Shown here one piece after another: positions 1 to 8,152 of a stretch of DNA of 64,000 nt. The notes beneath the pieces were generated by a model. The model had not been told where the DNA came from. It ran no database searches and saw nothing but the letters and a program-made list of their open reading frames with translations. The position numbers were made by a program, and so were the translations under genes. Numbering within the stretch: position 1 is the first letter of the stretch; the number at the start of each line of letters is the position of its first letter. The stretch covers positions 71,089-135,088 of the forward strand of contig CAJTUI010000004.1 in NCBI GenBank assembly GCA_910579705.1. Direction: 5' to 3'. Source of the DNA: an uncultured Christensenella sp. GTDB lineage: Bacteria; Bacillota; Clostridia; Christensenellales; Borkfalkiaceae.

Positions 1-1437
1 AAGCCCCTCTTTGCAGTGCTCGCCAACGCCCGTAGCCATAGCAGGTATCGCGGGCCGTGCGTCCTTTTTAAACTTAAAGCTCACGTTTTCGAGTACGACT
101 TCCTTGACGGGCTGCTCGACAAGTCCGTCGAAATACCCCGCCATACACTCGCAGTCCACGCACTCGATGTCGCGGAACGCGAAACGGCCGAGGTAAGGCG
201 TGCCGTCGTCCACGGGAATTTCAGGGTCGCGCGACCAGACGTATTCGGTCTTGCCGTCGGGGTCGCAGTAGTAGTACATATTGATTACGAGCGGGGTGAT
301 AACGTTCACCATCCTGATATTTTCAAAGCACACGCCGTCGATAACCGCGTCCTTGCCGCGGCCGCGGCGGGACTTGATGCGCAGGCCCCTGTCCGTGTTG
401 TTAAACACGCAACGGTTGACGGTAAGGTTGGTTACGCCGCCGCTCATTTCACTGCCTAAAACTATCGCGCCGTGACCGTCGCAAAACAGATTGTTGTGAA
501 GATAGTGGTTGCTTGCGGGCGTTTTATAGGTCTTGCCCATATACAGCTTGCCGCTCTTTATGGCGCAGCAATCGTCGCCCACGCTGAACTTACAGCCCGC
601 TATCTCCACGCCGTTACAGCTTTCGGGGTCGAGTCCGTCCGTGTTGGGCGCGGTTGCGGGGCATTTTACGCTTATGCCGTAAAACCCGAGATTTTTCGAA
701 AAGAAGGGGTGGAAATTCCAGGAGGCCGAGTTCATACCCGTTATGCCGTGGAACGCCACGTTTTCGCACCTGTTGAGGAAAACCAGCCTCGGCCGCGCAA
801 CTTTCCTGCCCTTAGGGGTCGCCCACCAGGTGGAGTTTACCGCATTGCCGTCTATCACGCCCTCGCCGATTATCTTTATGTTTTTCTGGCCGAACGCAGA
901 TATAAGCGCCTGATGGCAGTCGTAAGGCTCGCCCTCCCAGCTTGCCGTTATTATCTCCTTTCCGTCAGCGAACGTTCTGGCAGGCACCACGGGGTAATGG
1001 CTTTCCACGGTGTCGCCGAGCAGGGTCGCGCCGCGCGCAAGTTCGAGCGTTACGTTGCTTTTGAGCGTGACGGGGCGGATAAGGTAAGTGCCTGCGGGCA
1101 CGTACACGCGGCCGCCCTCGGGACAGTTATCTATCGCGGACTGGATAACGGCGGTGTCGTCCGTAGCTCCGTCGCCTGCCGCGCCGAGCGCTTTCACGTC
1201 CGAAACGGAAGTTTCCGCGCACGTTTCGAAAACCGCCTTGCAGTTCCCGCCCGTAATTTCCAGTTCGTAGCGGGTTGCGGGTTTGAGGTTGAAGAGCGAA
1301 AACACGTTCGTATCCCTTTCGCACTGCTCCTCAACGCCGTTCAAAATCACTTTATAGCTTTGCGGCGCATAGTAGGGGTTTGTATTTTCCAGTTCGAAAC
1401 ACGCCGAGGTGCTTGAAACAAACAATTTTTTAAACAT
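1..1437 (-). CDS. GH28 polygalacturonase-like glycosidase (3' end cut by window)
   Basis: Glycoside hydrolase family 28 right-handed beta-helix enzyme that hydrolyses alpha-1,4-galacturonan. About 479 residues are visible and the frame is still open at base 1. Residues 1-80 look like a fibronectin-III-like cap; the helix begins near DVKALGAAGDGATDDT (about 81-95). All family landmarks are seen: NTDG (about 265), GDDC (about 287), GHG (about 321) and RIK (about 353), which supply the catalytic Asp trio, His, and Arg/Lys. There is no signal peptide, so it probably acts in the cytoplasm on imported oligogalacturonides. The ATG at 1437 is preceded by AGGAG and overlaps the end of the upstream membrane-protein gene by 8 bp, making it the last gene of the ABC operon. 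Endo or exo mode cannot be decided. Confidence 0.9.
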   Translation of the reverse strand, partial: MFKKLFVSSTSACFELENTNPYYAPQSYKVILNGVEEQCERDTNVFSLFNLKPATRYELEITGGNCKAVFETCAETSVSDVKALGAAGDGATDDTAVIQSAIDNCPEGGRVYVPAGTYLIRPVTLKSNVTLELARGATLLGDTVESHYPVVPARTFADGKEIITASWEGEPYDCHQALISAFGQKNIKIIGEGVIDGNAVNSTWWATPKGRKVARPRLVFLNRCENVAFHGITGMNSASWNFHPFFSKNLGFYGISVKCPATAPNTDGLDPESCNGVEIAGCKFSVGDDCCAIKSGKLYMGKTYKTPASNHYLHNNLFCDGHGAIVLGSEMSGGVTNLTVNRCVFNNTDRGLRIKSRRGRGKDAVIDGVCFENIRMVNVITPLVINMYYYCDPDGKTEYVWSRDPEIPVDDGTPYLGRFAFRDIECVDCECMAGYFDGLVEQPVKEVVLENVSFKFKKDARPAIPAMATGVGEHCKEGL

Positions 1438-2131
1438 TTGCAACGCTCTCCTTTTTCCTGAGTTTTCTGACTATGCCGACCACCCCGTCCTTAATGCCTA
1501 TGAACGCCATATCTATCGCAAGCGTTATCACGCCGAAAAGCAGGGGTTCCACGCCGCCGAGCACGCTCTCCGCGCCCGATATTTTAATAATCAACTCGTT
1601 CAGGCCCGCATAACAGACCATTACGAACGCTATAACAAGCACGTAGTAGATTATGTTTGCGAAAAACGTCCAGAACGCTTTGAACGGGAACGGAAACATC
1701 ATAAACGCGTCGTACTCCCGCCTGTCCGTTTCCATAAACCTGAAAAGCGGGTTGACCAGTACGTCCACTACAAGCCCTATAACCGCGCCCAGAATAACCG
1801 CCCTGTCAAGGCTGTCCATACCGCTCAGCCCCCACATAACGAAATAACAGACCATTCCCGCGAACCACCACTTGACAAACAGCGCCTTGACCCAGGCGGG
1901 AATGCGGCCGAGAAAGTCGGTCTTATACGGGTCGAACTTGCGCTGCACGCCGCGGCGCGTAACGTTCTTCGGGTCGTCAACGCCCGTGCAGTCGGAAATG
2001 TTCATAGACACCTCCTCCGCGCCCGCCGGGACCTCGCCGCGGAGCGCGGCAACAAGCTCGTCAACCTTGTCGGTCTTTAAATCGTAGTAGTCGGTAATAT
2101 CCGTTTCTTTGAATTTCTTGTTTTTCGCCAT
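1430..2131 (-). CDS. unrecognised membrane protein of the pectin ABC operon (233 aa)
   Basis: I do not recognise a family. A soluble, charged N-terminal part (residues 1-75, mentioning KFDPYKTDFLGRIP) is followed by about four hydrophobic segments (roughly 84-102, 110-128, 155-178 and 195-215) and a basic C-terminus RKLRKK. The start ATG at 2131 has AAAGGCGAC upstream. It lies between another membrane protein and the GH28 gene, in the same orientation, downstream of a hairpin in the 66-bp gap. A transport accessory role is an inference from position only. Confidence 0.75.
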   Translation of the reverse strand: MAKNKKFKETDITDYYDLKTDKVDELVAALRGEVPAGAEEVSMNISDCTGVDDPKNVTRRGVQRKFDPYKTDFLGRIPAWVKALFVKWWFAGMVCYFVMWGLSGMDSLDRAVILGAVIGLVVDVLVNPLFRFMETDRREYDAFMMFPFPFKAFWTFFANIIYYVLVIAFVMVCYAGLNELIIKISGAESVLGGVEPLLFGVITLAIDMAFIGIKDGVVGIVRKLRKKESVANV

Positions 2132-2147
2132 AAGTGTCGCCTTTTCG

Positions 2148-2177
2148 AAAAATAACCGACAAACATATTGTCGGTTA
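2148..2177 (-). terminator. intra-operon stem-loop with T-tract
   Basis: TAACCGACAA (2153-2162) and TTGTCGGTTA (2168-2177) form a perfect 10-bp stem with a 5-nt loop. Read on the minus strand it is followed by TTTTT. It sits between two co-directional membrane-protein genes, so it may be a partial terminator or an RNA processing/stability element that lowers expression of the two last genes. Confidence 0.55.
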
Positions 2178-2197
2178 AAATTCGGTTGATATTGTAA

Positions 2198-2833
2198 TTA
2201 AACCTCTGCGCTGGTATCGATCTCGCCCTTGATTTCGGTCGACTCCACGTTCTTTTTTGTGTTAATCTTCGCAATCAGTTTGCCGTAGTAGGGATAAGTC
2301 GCGGTGAGAATTGCCGCCAGCCCCACAAGCACCGCGTGAGCAAGCACGCCGTACATCGCCGCATAGATATATTTCTCGCGCACGGCTTTGAGCGCTATAT
2401 CGAGCTCGCCCGAGTCGAATTTGAGCAGAACGTCCGCCCAGGCCTTGGACCACTGCACGTACAGCAGTATATCCAGCCCTATCATTACCGCCATAAACAC
2501 GAACGTCAAAACCAGCATAACTACTTTGGGCTTTTTCGCGCGTTTGGGGAACGAATACATAAACAGCAACAGCACGAGTATACTGAAAAGCGTGTTTACG
2601 AACGTGCTTATGGGCACGCCCGTCTTGGCGTATTCCAGCGCCGCCTGAGATATTTTTCCGAGCAGAAACAGAAACACGAGCGAGGACACCGCAAGCATAA
2701 AGAACGCAATGTTCATAGGCCTGTGTTTGAGTTTAACGACAAACTTTCTGAACCATTCCTTAATGCCGCCGACCACTCTCTTGCCGAGCGGCGGCTTTTC
2801 CACAGATTGACCCACAACCTGATTTTCAGCCAT
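2198..2833 (-). CDS. unrecognised four-helix membrane protein (211 aa)
   Basis: No family recognised. After a charged N-terminus (KPPLGKRVVGGIKEWFRKF) there are about four hydrophobic segments (about 42-62, 80-94, 107-127, 155-180) and an acidic tail. The ATG at 2833 has GAGGT upstream and begins 1 bp after the ATPase stop. It is tightly packed in the ABC transporter operon, which argues that it is made with the transporter. A part in substrate uptake or in assembly of the complex is inferred, not shown. Confidence 0.75.
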   Translation of the reverse strand: MAENQVVGQSVEKPPLGKRVVGGIKEWFRKFVVKLKHRPMNIAFFMLAVSSLVFLFLLGKISQAALEYAKTGVPISTFVNTLFSILVLLLFMYSFPKRAKKPKVVMLVLTFVFMAVMIGLDILLYVQWSKAWADVLLKFDSGELDIALKAVREKYIYAAMYGVLAHAVLVGLAAILTATYPYYGKLIAKINTKKNVESTEIKGEIDTSAEV

Positions 2834-2834
2834 A

Positions 2835-3968
2835 TTACACCTCTTTCCTTATCGCTTTTCCGTATTCCGTAACAGTTTCTTTAAGTTCTTTCGTTCTCGG
2901 GTCGGGCTTAATCTCCGTCTTGTTCGGCTCGAAAAAGTGCGTCATAGCGGGGTCGAACCCAATCCCAATCTCGTCGCCCGCGGCGTAGTTGCACCACTCC
3001 GTGAACTTGCAGACAACGTACTTCGTCCCGCCGACTTTGCCGTGCACAAGCGTGTTCATACCCAGATTTTCATTGTTGGTAATGCTCAGTTTGACCGGCC
3101 CCGAACGGGTCACGTTTTCGGGCCGCACGCCCAAAATAACGCTCTTGCCCTCGTAATCTTTCAAAACCTCTTTCTGCTGCGCGTTAAGCGGATACTCGAA
3201 ATGCTCGTTCACGAACTTCCCGTCCCTGATCTCGCCGTCAAACATATTCATAGGCGGCAAGCCTATGAAGGTTGCGACGAACGTGTTTGCGGGCTTTTCG
3301 TACAAATCAATCGGCGAGCCTATCTGCTGTACGCGCCCCATAGACATACACACAATCCTGTCCGCAAGCGTAAGCGCCTCCGTCTGGTCGTGCGTTACGT
3401 ACATAATAGTCGCGTTCAGCTTTTTATGGAGAAGGATAAGCTCCCTTCTCATAGAGCCCCTGAGCTTTGCGTCCAGATTGGAAAGCGGCTCGTCAAACAG
3501 GAAGAGCTTGGGGTTGCGGACAATGGCGCGGCCCATAGCCACGCGCTGGCGCTGACCGCCCGAAAGCTGTTTCGGCTTTTTGTTGAGCTGGCTCTTCAAA
3601 TCGAGAATCTCCGCCGCCGCCATAACTTTTCTGTGGATAAGCTCCTTGCTTTCCTTTCTCAGCGTGAGCGAGAACGCCATATTTTCGTAGATAGTCATAT
3701 GCCCGTACAACGCATAGTTCTGGAACACCATAGCTATGTCCCTGTTTTTGGGCGGCTCCTTCGTGCAGTCCTTGCCGTCTATTATGAGTTTGCCCGCGGT
3801 TATGTCTTCCAGCCCCGCGACCATTCTCAGCGTTGTGGATTTACCGCAACCCGACGGCCCTACGAGCACTATAAACTCGCCGTCTTTGATTTCGAGGTCA
3901 AACCCGTATACGGCCTGCACCCCGCCGTCGTAAATTTTATCTAAATTCTGTATCTTAACTTCGGGCAT
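2835..3968 (-). CDS. sugar ABC transporter ATPase, MsmX/UgpC type
   Basis: ATP-binding subunit of a carbohydrate importer (CUT1). Seen: Walker A GPSGCGKST (about 38-46), Q-loop VFQNYALY, signature LSGGQRQRVAMGRA, Walker B LFLFDEPLSNLDAKLR, H-loop YVTHDQTEA, and a C-terminal TOBE/OB region (about 235-360) with the usual VRPENV motif. 377 residues is normal for the family. It lies in the operon with the lplB/lplC-like permeases and the 923-aa binding protein and presumably powers them, though MsmX-type ATPases often serve several transporters and a second copy lies at 16.5 kb. Confidence 0.93.
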   Translation of the reverse strand: MPEVKIQNLDKIYDGGVQAVYGFDLEIKDGEFIVLVGPSGCGKSTTLRMVAGLEDITAGKLIIDGKDCTKEPPKNRDIAMVFQNYALYGHMTIYENMAFSLTLRKESKELIHRKVMAAAEILDLKSQLNKKPKQLSGGQRQRVAMGRAIVRNPKLFLFDEPLSNLDAKLRGSMRRELILLHKKLNATIMYVTHDQTEALTLADRIVCMSMGRVQQIGSPIDLYEKPANTFVATFIGLPPMNMFDGEIRDGKFVNEHFEYPLNAQQKEVLKDYEGKSVILGVRPENVTRSGPVKLSITNNENLGMNTLVHGKVGGTKYVVCKFTEWCNYAAGDEIGIGFDPAMTHFFEPNKTEIKPDPRTKELKETVTEYGKAIRKEV

Positions 3969-4564
3969 CAGTCCACCTCCGCGCGTGTTTCCTGCGCGTC
4001 GAGCTTTTTAACGACGTCCATAACGTCCACTTCGCCGCTTTCGACCTTTGCCATATACGCGCCGAGCCTGACGGACTGAATCCAGCCCAACACCGCCGCC
4101 GCGACAAGGCAGGCCGCGGACGCGCAAAGATATACGGTAAGGATAGTAAATTCAACCCAGCTCTGCTCCGGCGTGGGGAAGAACCCGAAATAGCCTACCG
4201 TCAGAATCTGGTTTTTAAGGCCCCAGAGCGGGTAACCGAATATACGTACGACCTGTATGACCGCAATGGCCAAAAGCACGTAGCTGTACGTCTTTTTGTA
4301 GTTTTTAACGTTTTCGGACGAAAGAAACACGGTGAGAAGGATTACGAGCGTTAATATTACCGAAACGCCCATAAGCGTAAGCCCCGCGTAATTTTCCGAG
4401 CCCGTAGTGTAATAGAAGTTGCCCGAAATGCCGTATAACAGCATAAAGTACAGGCAGTTGAACACAAGCCCCAAAAGCGCGAGTATCTGCGCGGCCTTGT
4501 TTTTCTTATAGCGCATTATGTCGTGCGAGATAATTACCTGCTCGGGAGTTTTCTCATTCTTCAT
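3968..4564 (-). CDS. unrecognised four-helix membrane protein (198 aa)
   Basis: No family recognised. The start chosen is ATG at 4564 (MKNEKTPEQ), which has AGGAGG upstream and overlaps the preceding stop as TAATG; a start 69 bp upstream would run through the neighbour. Four hydrophobic segments follow a short cytosolic-looking N-terminus (QVIISHDIMRYKKNKAAQ), with a long aromatic loop before the last one. The C-terminus (KVESGEVDVMDVVKKLDA) is acidic and overlaps the ATPase start by one base. Confidence 0.75.
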   Translation of the reverse strand: MKNEKTPEQVIISHDIMRYKKNKAAQILALLGLVFNCLYFMLLYGISGNFYYTTGSENYAGLTLMGVSVILTLVILLTVFLSSENVKNYKKTYSYVLLAIAVIQVVRIFGYPLWGLKNQILTVGYFGFFPTPEQSWVEFTILTVYLCASAACLVAAAVLGWIQSVRLGAYMAKVESGEVDVMDVVKKLDAQETRAEVD

Positions 4565-5223
4565 TACGCAACCTCCTTGACAAGTCCGCCGCGCAGGAGC
4601 GCCTTTTCGCCCTGCATCAGCTTGATTTTCCATACAAGGTTAAGCGCGTATCCCGCCGCGACGGCCAGAAGCAGCGCGGCAACGGCGTAACCGAAGTATA
4701 CGGACCAGATATTTGTATAGCTGAATTCTTTATTGGGATACAGATAATTGTAAACGCCCTGAATTCCCGCTGAGTAGTCGGTATTTAAAACCACCGATTG
4801 GCAGTTTGCGCAAAGCGCGATAATCGTTATTGCAAGCGCAACCGAGAACGCAATGACCACGCCTATCGAAATATAGTTCGTGATATAGTAGTTGCGCCTC
4901 TTGTTGGTCGCCGTGACGTAGTTAAACACCACGCAGAGCACCATAATTATTCCGAGGGTAAGCAAAAGATCGCTTATGTTATTGACTATTTTAAAAATCT
5001 TTTCGGAACCGAGCGCGATAACAGTGTGCTCTTCAAAGTTGCCCTGAAACGGGTTTCCCGTATGGTAAGTGTACGATGCCTCCACCTTTGCCGACGCGTC
5101 GTACAGTCTGGAAATTTCAAACAGAGAACCGCTGACAAACACAAGCGCCAGCACTATGCTGAGCGCCGCAACTATTAGCGAAACCAGCATAAAGATTTTC
5201 TGAAATTTCATCTGAGTTTTCAT
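4564..5223 (-). CDS. unrecognised membrane protein (about 219 aa)
   Basis: No family recognised. An N-terminal helix (FQKIFMLVSLIVAALSIVLA) is followed by an extracytoplasmic-looking loop of about 65 residues, two central helices, a second outside loop, and a final helix (YFGYAVAALLLAVAAGYALN). The open frame extends to 5277 but ACGGGGA sits about 8 bp before the ATG at 5223, which I prefer; 5229 is an alternative. It directly follows the binding-protein gene after a GC-rich hairpin and shares a TAATG junction with the next gene. Confidence 0.72.
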   Translation of the reverse strand: MKTQMKFQKIFMLVSLIVAALSIVLALVFVSGSLFEISRLYDASAKVEASYTYHTGNPFQGNFEEHTVIALGSEKIFKIVNNISDLLLTLGIIMVLCVVFNYVTATNKRRNYYITNYISIGVVIAFSVALAITIIALCANCQSVVLNTDYSAGIQGVYNYLYPNKEFSYTNIWSVYFGYAVAALLLAVAAGYALNLVWKIKLMQGEKALLRGGLVKEVA

Positions 5224-5250
5224 ATTCATTTCCCCGTAAAAGAGCGTATC

Positions 5251-5275
5251 GCGCGCCCGCCCGAGGCGGGCGCGC
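5251..5275 (-). other. GC-only stem-loop after the binding-protein gene
   Basis: GCGCGCCCGCC and GGCGGGCGCGC form an 11-bp stem with a 3-nt loop, directly downstream of the 923-aa binding protein in an operon that continues. No strong T-tract follows. Such intercistronic hairpins are known to protect the 3' end of binding-protein messages; that role here is inferred. Confidence 0.5.
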
Positions 5276-5305
5276 AACCGTCTTAAATTACTTTAAAAGG
5301 TTGAA

Positions 5306-8077
5306 TTATTTTTTGATTAAGTTGTTGTAGTACTGCGCGAGCGACAGCCAGGCGTTTGCCATATAACCGTCAACGATCGTAAGTCCGCCGTAGGAGTTGT
5401 TGCCAGAAAGCATAGCGATTACGCCGTCTGCATTTGCGGGAAGTTTAAGGTTAAGCGACGAGATGCAAGCAATTGTTTTGGTCGTGTCGTAGCCGTAGTA
5501 CATCATATCGGTAAGCAGGTTGGCATCTATGGCTTTATTCGCATAGAAGAAGTTATTGCCCTTATCGCCCTTGCCCGAAACGTACTTGTACGTATCCGCC
5601 ATAGCCGTGGTCTCCGCGGTGGAGAACGGAAGTGTGGTGGGAGAAAGCGTATACCAGAGATTATCGAAATTAATCTGAGGCGTGGTGTGCTTGATAGTGC
5701 CGTTTACAAGCGCGATAGCGACTATGTCCGAACCTACGATACCGTTTTTGGACGTGCACTGATATTCGAAACCCTGGTCCTTGATGCCCAGGTTAAGGCA
5801 GCTGCCGAGGAAGTAACGCGCGTGGTTAGTAAAGCTCTGCTTTGCCGTGTTATAGAAGATGTTAAGGTTTTCCGTGGTGAGCGTGGGTATCTGCTTGCCC
5901 TTATAATACGTTCCGCTGTAAAGCTCGTTCTTATAGCAGAAGTAATCCTTGGTATGCTCGCTCGTGACGAAATACTTCGTTCCGTCGTAAGTTGCTACGA
6001 TACCTTCACTCTTAGCCGCTTCCAGAGTCTTATTGGACTTGGTTGCATACCAGGTTCCGTTGGGGTTTGTGTTTCCGTTAGTGGACTGAGGGCCGTAGGT
6101 CATAAGAATCTGACCGTCGTTGGAATAGAAATAATCGATAAACGCAAGCACTGCGGCAAGCTTTTCGGGCTTGTTTTCAACGTACTTTTTGGGAACGCAG
6201 AAACCGCCGTCTTTAACGCCGCGCCAGCTTTCCGTAAATCTCATAACGGTGTCTTTCTTCCCGTCCTCGTCGGTATCCCATCTCGAAACGGGGGTGAGAA
6301 TAGGCGCGTAGTTATAGCCTTCCTCCACTTTGCCCGTTACCGTTCCGTCGGCAACGAAACCGCCCTTCGCGGTCTGAGTCTGAACGTAGTCGGTAGAGCT
6401 GAGTATCTGAGGGCCGTTGTTGCTTTCGCCGTTGGCGATAGTTGCGTAACCGTCAACCGTTGCCGTGCCCGTATAGTACAGACCTTCCTTGGCAAGGTTG
6501 CTGATATTCGCAAGCGCGTCCCACGTTGCCTTGTTGGCGCGCGCGTCGTGCATATTGCCTTCCCCGTCGATATACGTGAAAAGGTTCATATATCTGGAAG
6601 TAAGGCCGCGGACGCCGTAAAGCTCTCCCGCCATAGACGCAACGTCGTAAGTTCTGTTGGTATAGCCCGTACGCGAGCCGAGGAAATATGTGTCCCCCGC
6701 GCCCTTGACGCTGTTACCGAGCAGGTCCGTGCTGGTTAACGCGCATCTGCCGAGCGCAACGTAAAGGTCAACGTCCCAGGCCGCGTAAGCGCTGTTAAAC
6801 ACGTCCGAAAGCTTGGTGTAGAACGCCGCCGTTTCGCCTTCCTTGTGGTATGCGACCTTGATATACTCCTGTAAAATCTTGGTGAGCTTAGCGCCCGTTA
6901 CCGCGCCGTTTGTGGAGTTGATGGCGTGATTCTGCAAGTCGACAATGTTTCCGCTTGCGCCCGTGTAAGCCGAGCCAGCCGCGTCCTTTACCGCCTTGCC
7001 GAGAGGAGTTGACTCGTTCTTTGCAGCGGTCAACGCCGCGCCGTAGTCAACGACAATCTCAACCGTCTTATAGATGTCCGTAACTTCCGACTTGTTTTCG
7101 CCTGTGACGACCGAGGGGTCGGTTACGGCAATCTTGTAGTTGTCCGCAGCCGTAGTGCCCATATACGCGGTGACGGAGGACTTGTTGCCAACAACCGTCT
7201 GCACGCCCTTCTGCGCGTTTGCGTTCTTCGCATTGGCCTGAGCGGCGAAAGTTCCCGTAGCGGCCGTAAGGTCGGTCACGTCAAGAAGTTTTTCGACGAT
7301 ATCCTTGCGCATAAGCACGTACTTCTCTATATCGTCGTTACCGTCGAAATAAGGGAGCATATACATTGCGCCCGTCTTGGTGTCCGCGGTGAGCGAAAGC
7401 CTTGTGACGGGGTTCTGGTCTATAAACGCCTTGTAGTTGGGCATATAGTACAGATAATCGTTGATATTGAGGAACGAACCGTTCTTCGCCTGCTCGGTAA
7501 GAATGGTGTCCGCCGACGCCGTTATAAGCGCATAGTTTGCAAGACTTCCGTTCTGGGTGATGGTTTTAATCATTTCGCTGGCTTTGGTGCCGCCGTTTGC
7601 TACCCAGTCGTCCGTAAACTTGACGTTGAGCTGCTCCTGCAAAGCCGCCCAGGCGGGTTTAAGCGAGCCCGACGCATAGGTGTGACCCGCAAGCGTTGCG
7701 GAGTCCGCGGTGGAGCCGCCGAGCGCCTGTATCTGGTCCTTATGATAAGTAATACCCGTAGCCGTTTTTTCGTAGCCGAGCGAAGTATGCAGCTCCGTAT
7801 TTGCCGCGTACGTGGGCATATCGTGTTCGTCTACGCTGGGGGTGTACGCCGCGTCGAGCGTGGGCTTTTCGCCCCTGTCGAAGACGTATCCCGGTTTGTC
7901 GGGATCGTCAGGGTCGTCGGGATCGTCGGGATTGGGTTTATCGGGATCCTCGGGTCCCGGACCGGGAGGGTTGGGGTTGGGTTTTTCGGTGTTGTCGCAC
8001 GCCGTAACAGAGAACATCATTGTGCCCGCCATTACAACCGCGACAGCTGCCATTGCAAGTCTTTTGATTTTTGTCAT
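5306..8077 (-). CDS. very large ABC-importer substrate-binding lipoprotein (923 aa)
   Basis: Extracellular solute-binding protein of the LplA/YtcQ type by context. The N-terminus has a basic start, hydrophobic core and lipobox (FSVTAC, Cys27), so it is a lipoprotein. Residues about 28-65 form a Pro/Asp/Gly-rich spacer (repeats of PDDPDD) that would hold the domain off the membrane. The long mature part carries typical binding-protein stretches such as a C-terminal VLAFIDYFYSNDGQ-like segment. At 923 residues it is nearly twice the usual 450-560. AAGGAG precedes the ATG. Genes for two permeases lie just upstream in the operon. Oligogalacturonide is the likely ligand from the neighbouring GH28, kdu and uxa genes. 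Confidence 0.85.
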   Translation of the reverse strand: MTKIKRLAMAAVAVVMAGTMMFSVTACDNTEKPNPNPPGPGPEDPDKPNPDDPDDPDDPDKPGYVFDRGEKPTLDAAYTPSVDEHDMPTYAANTELHTSLGYEKTATGITYHKDQIQALGGSTADSATLAGHTYASGSLKPAWAALQEQLNVKFTDDWVANGGTKASEMIKTITQNGSLANYALITASADTILTEQAKNGSFLNINDYLYYMPNYKAFIDQNPVTRLSLTADTKTGAMYMLPYFDGNDDIEKYVLMRKDIVEKLLDVTDLTAATGTFAAQANAKNANAQKGVQTVVGNKSSVTAYMGTTAADNYKIAVTDPSVVTGENKSEVTDIYKTVEIVVDYGAALTAAKNESTPLGKAVKDAAGSAYTGASGNIVDLQNHAINSTNGAVTGAKLTKILQEYIKVAYHKEGETAAFYTKLSDVFNSAYAAWDVDLYVALGRCALTSTDLLGNSVKGAGDTYFLGSRTGYTNRTYDVASMAGELYGVRGLTSRYMNLFTYIDGEGNMHDARANKATWDALANISNLAKEGLYYTGTATVDGYATIANGESNNGPQILSSTDYVQTQTAKGGFVADGTVTGKVEEGYNYAPILTPVSRWDTDEDGKKDTVMRFTESWRGVKDGGFCVPKKYVENKPEKLAAVLAFIDYFYSNDGQILMTYGPQSTNGNTNPNGTWYATKSNKTLEAAKSEGIVATYDGTKYFVTSEHTKDYFCYKNELYSGTYYKGKQIPTLTTENLNIFYNTAKQSFTNHARYFLGSCLNLGIKDQGFEYQCTSKNGIVGSDIVAIALVNGTIKHTTPQINFDNLWYTLSPTTLPFSTAETTAMADTYKYVSGKGDKGNNFFYANKAIDANLLTDMMYYGYDTTKTIACISSLNLKLPANADGVIAMLSGNNSYGGLTIVDGYMANAWLSLAQYYNNLIKK

Positions 8078-8152
8078 CTTTTTCTCCTTATTTTAATTCC
8101 TATTTTTATTCGGGGCTACGCCCCTATCAAAAGCTGTTTTATAAAATGCGCG

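Noticed and set aside
472..1416. Plus-strand 314-codon open frame
   Set aside because: It is the antisense of the GH28 gene, has no ribosome binding site and its protein has no recognisable motif; GC-rich third positions create such frames.
2937..3944. Plus-strand 335-codon open frame
   Set aside because: Exact antisense of a typical MsmX-type ATPase with all ABC motifs on the minus strand.
7885..7990. Short repeated units that look like a small CRISPR or minisatellite
   Set aside because: In frame with the binding protein they encode the PDDPDD spacer; there are no unique spacers of constant length.
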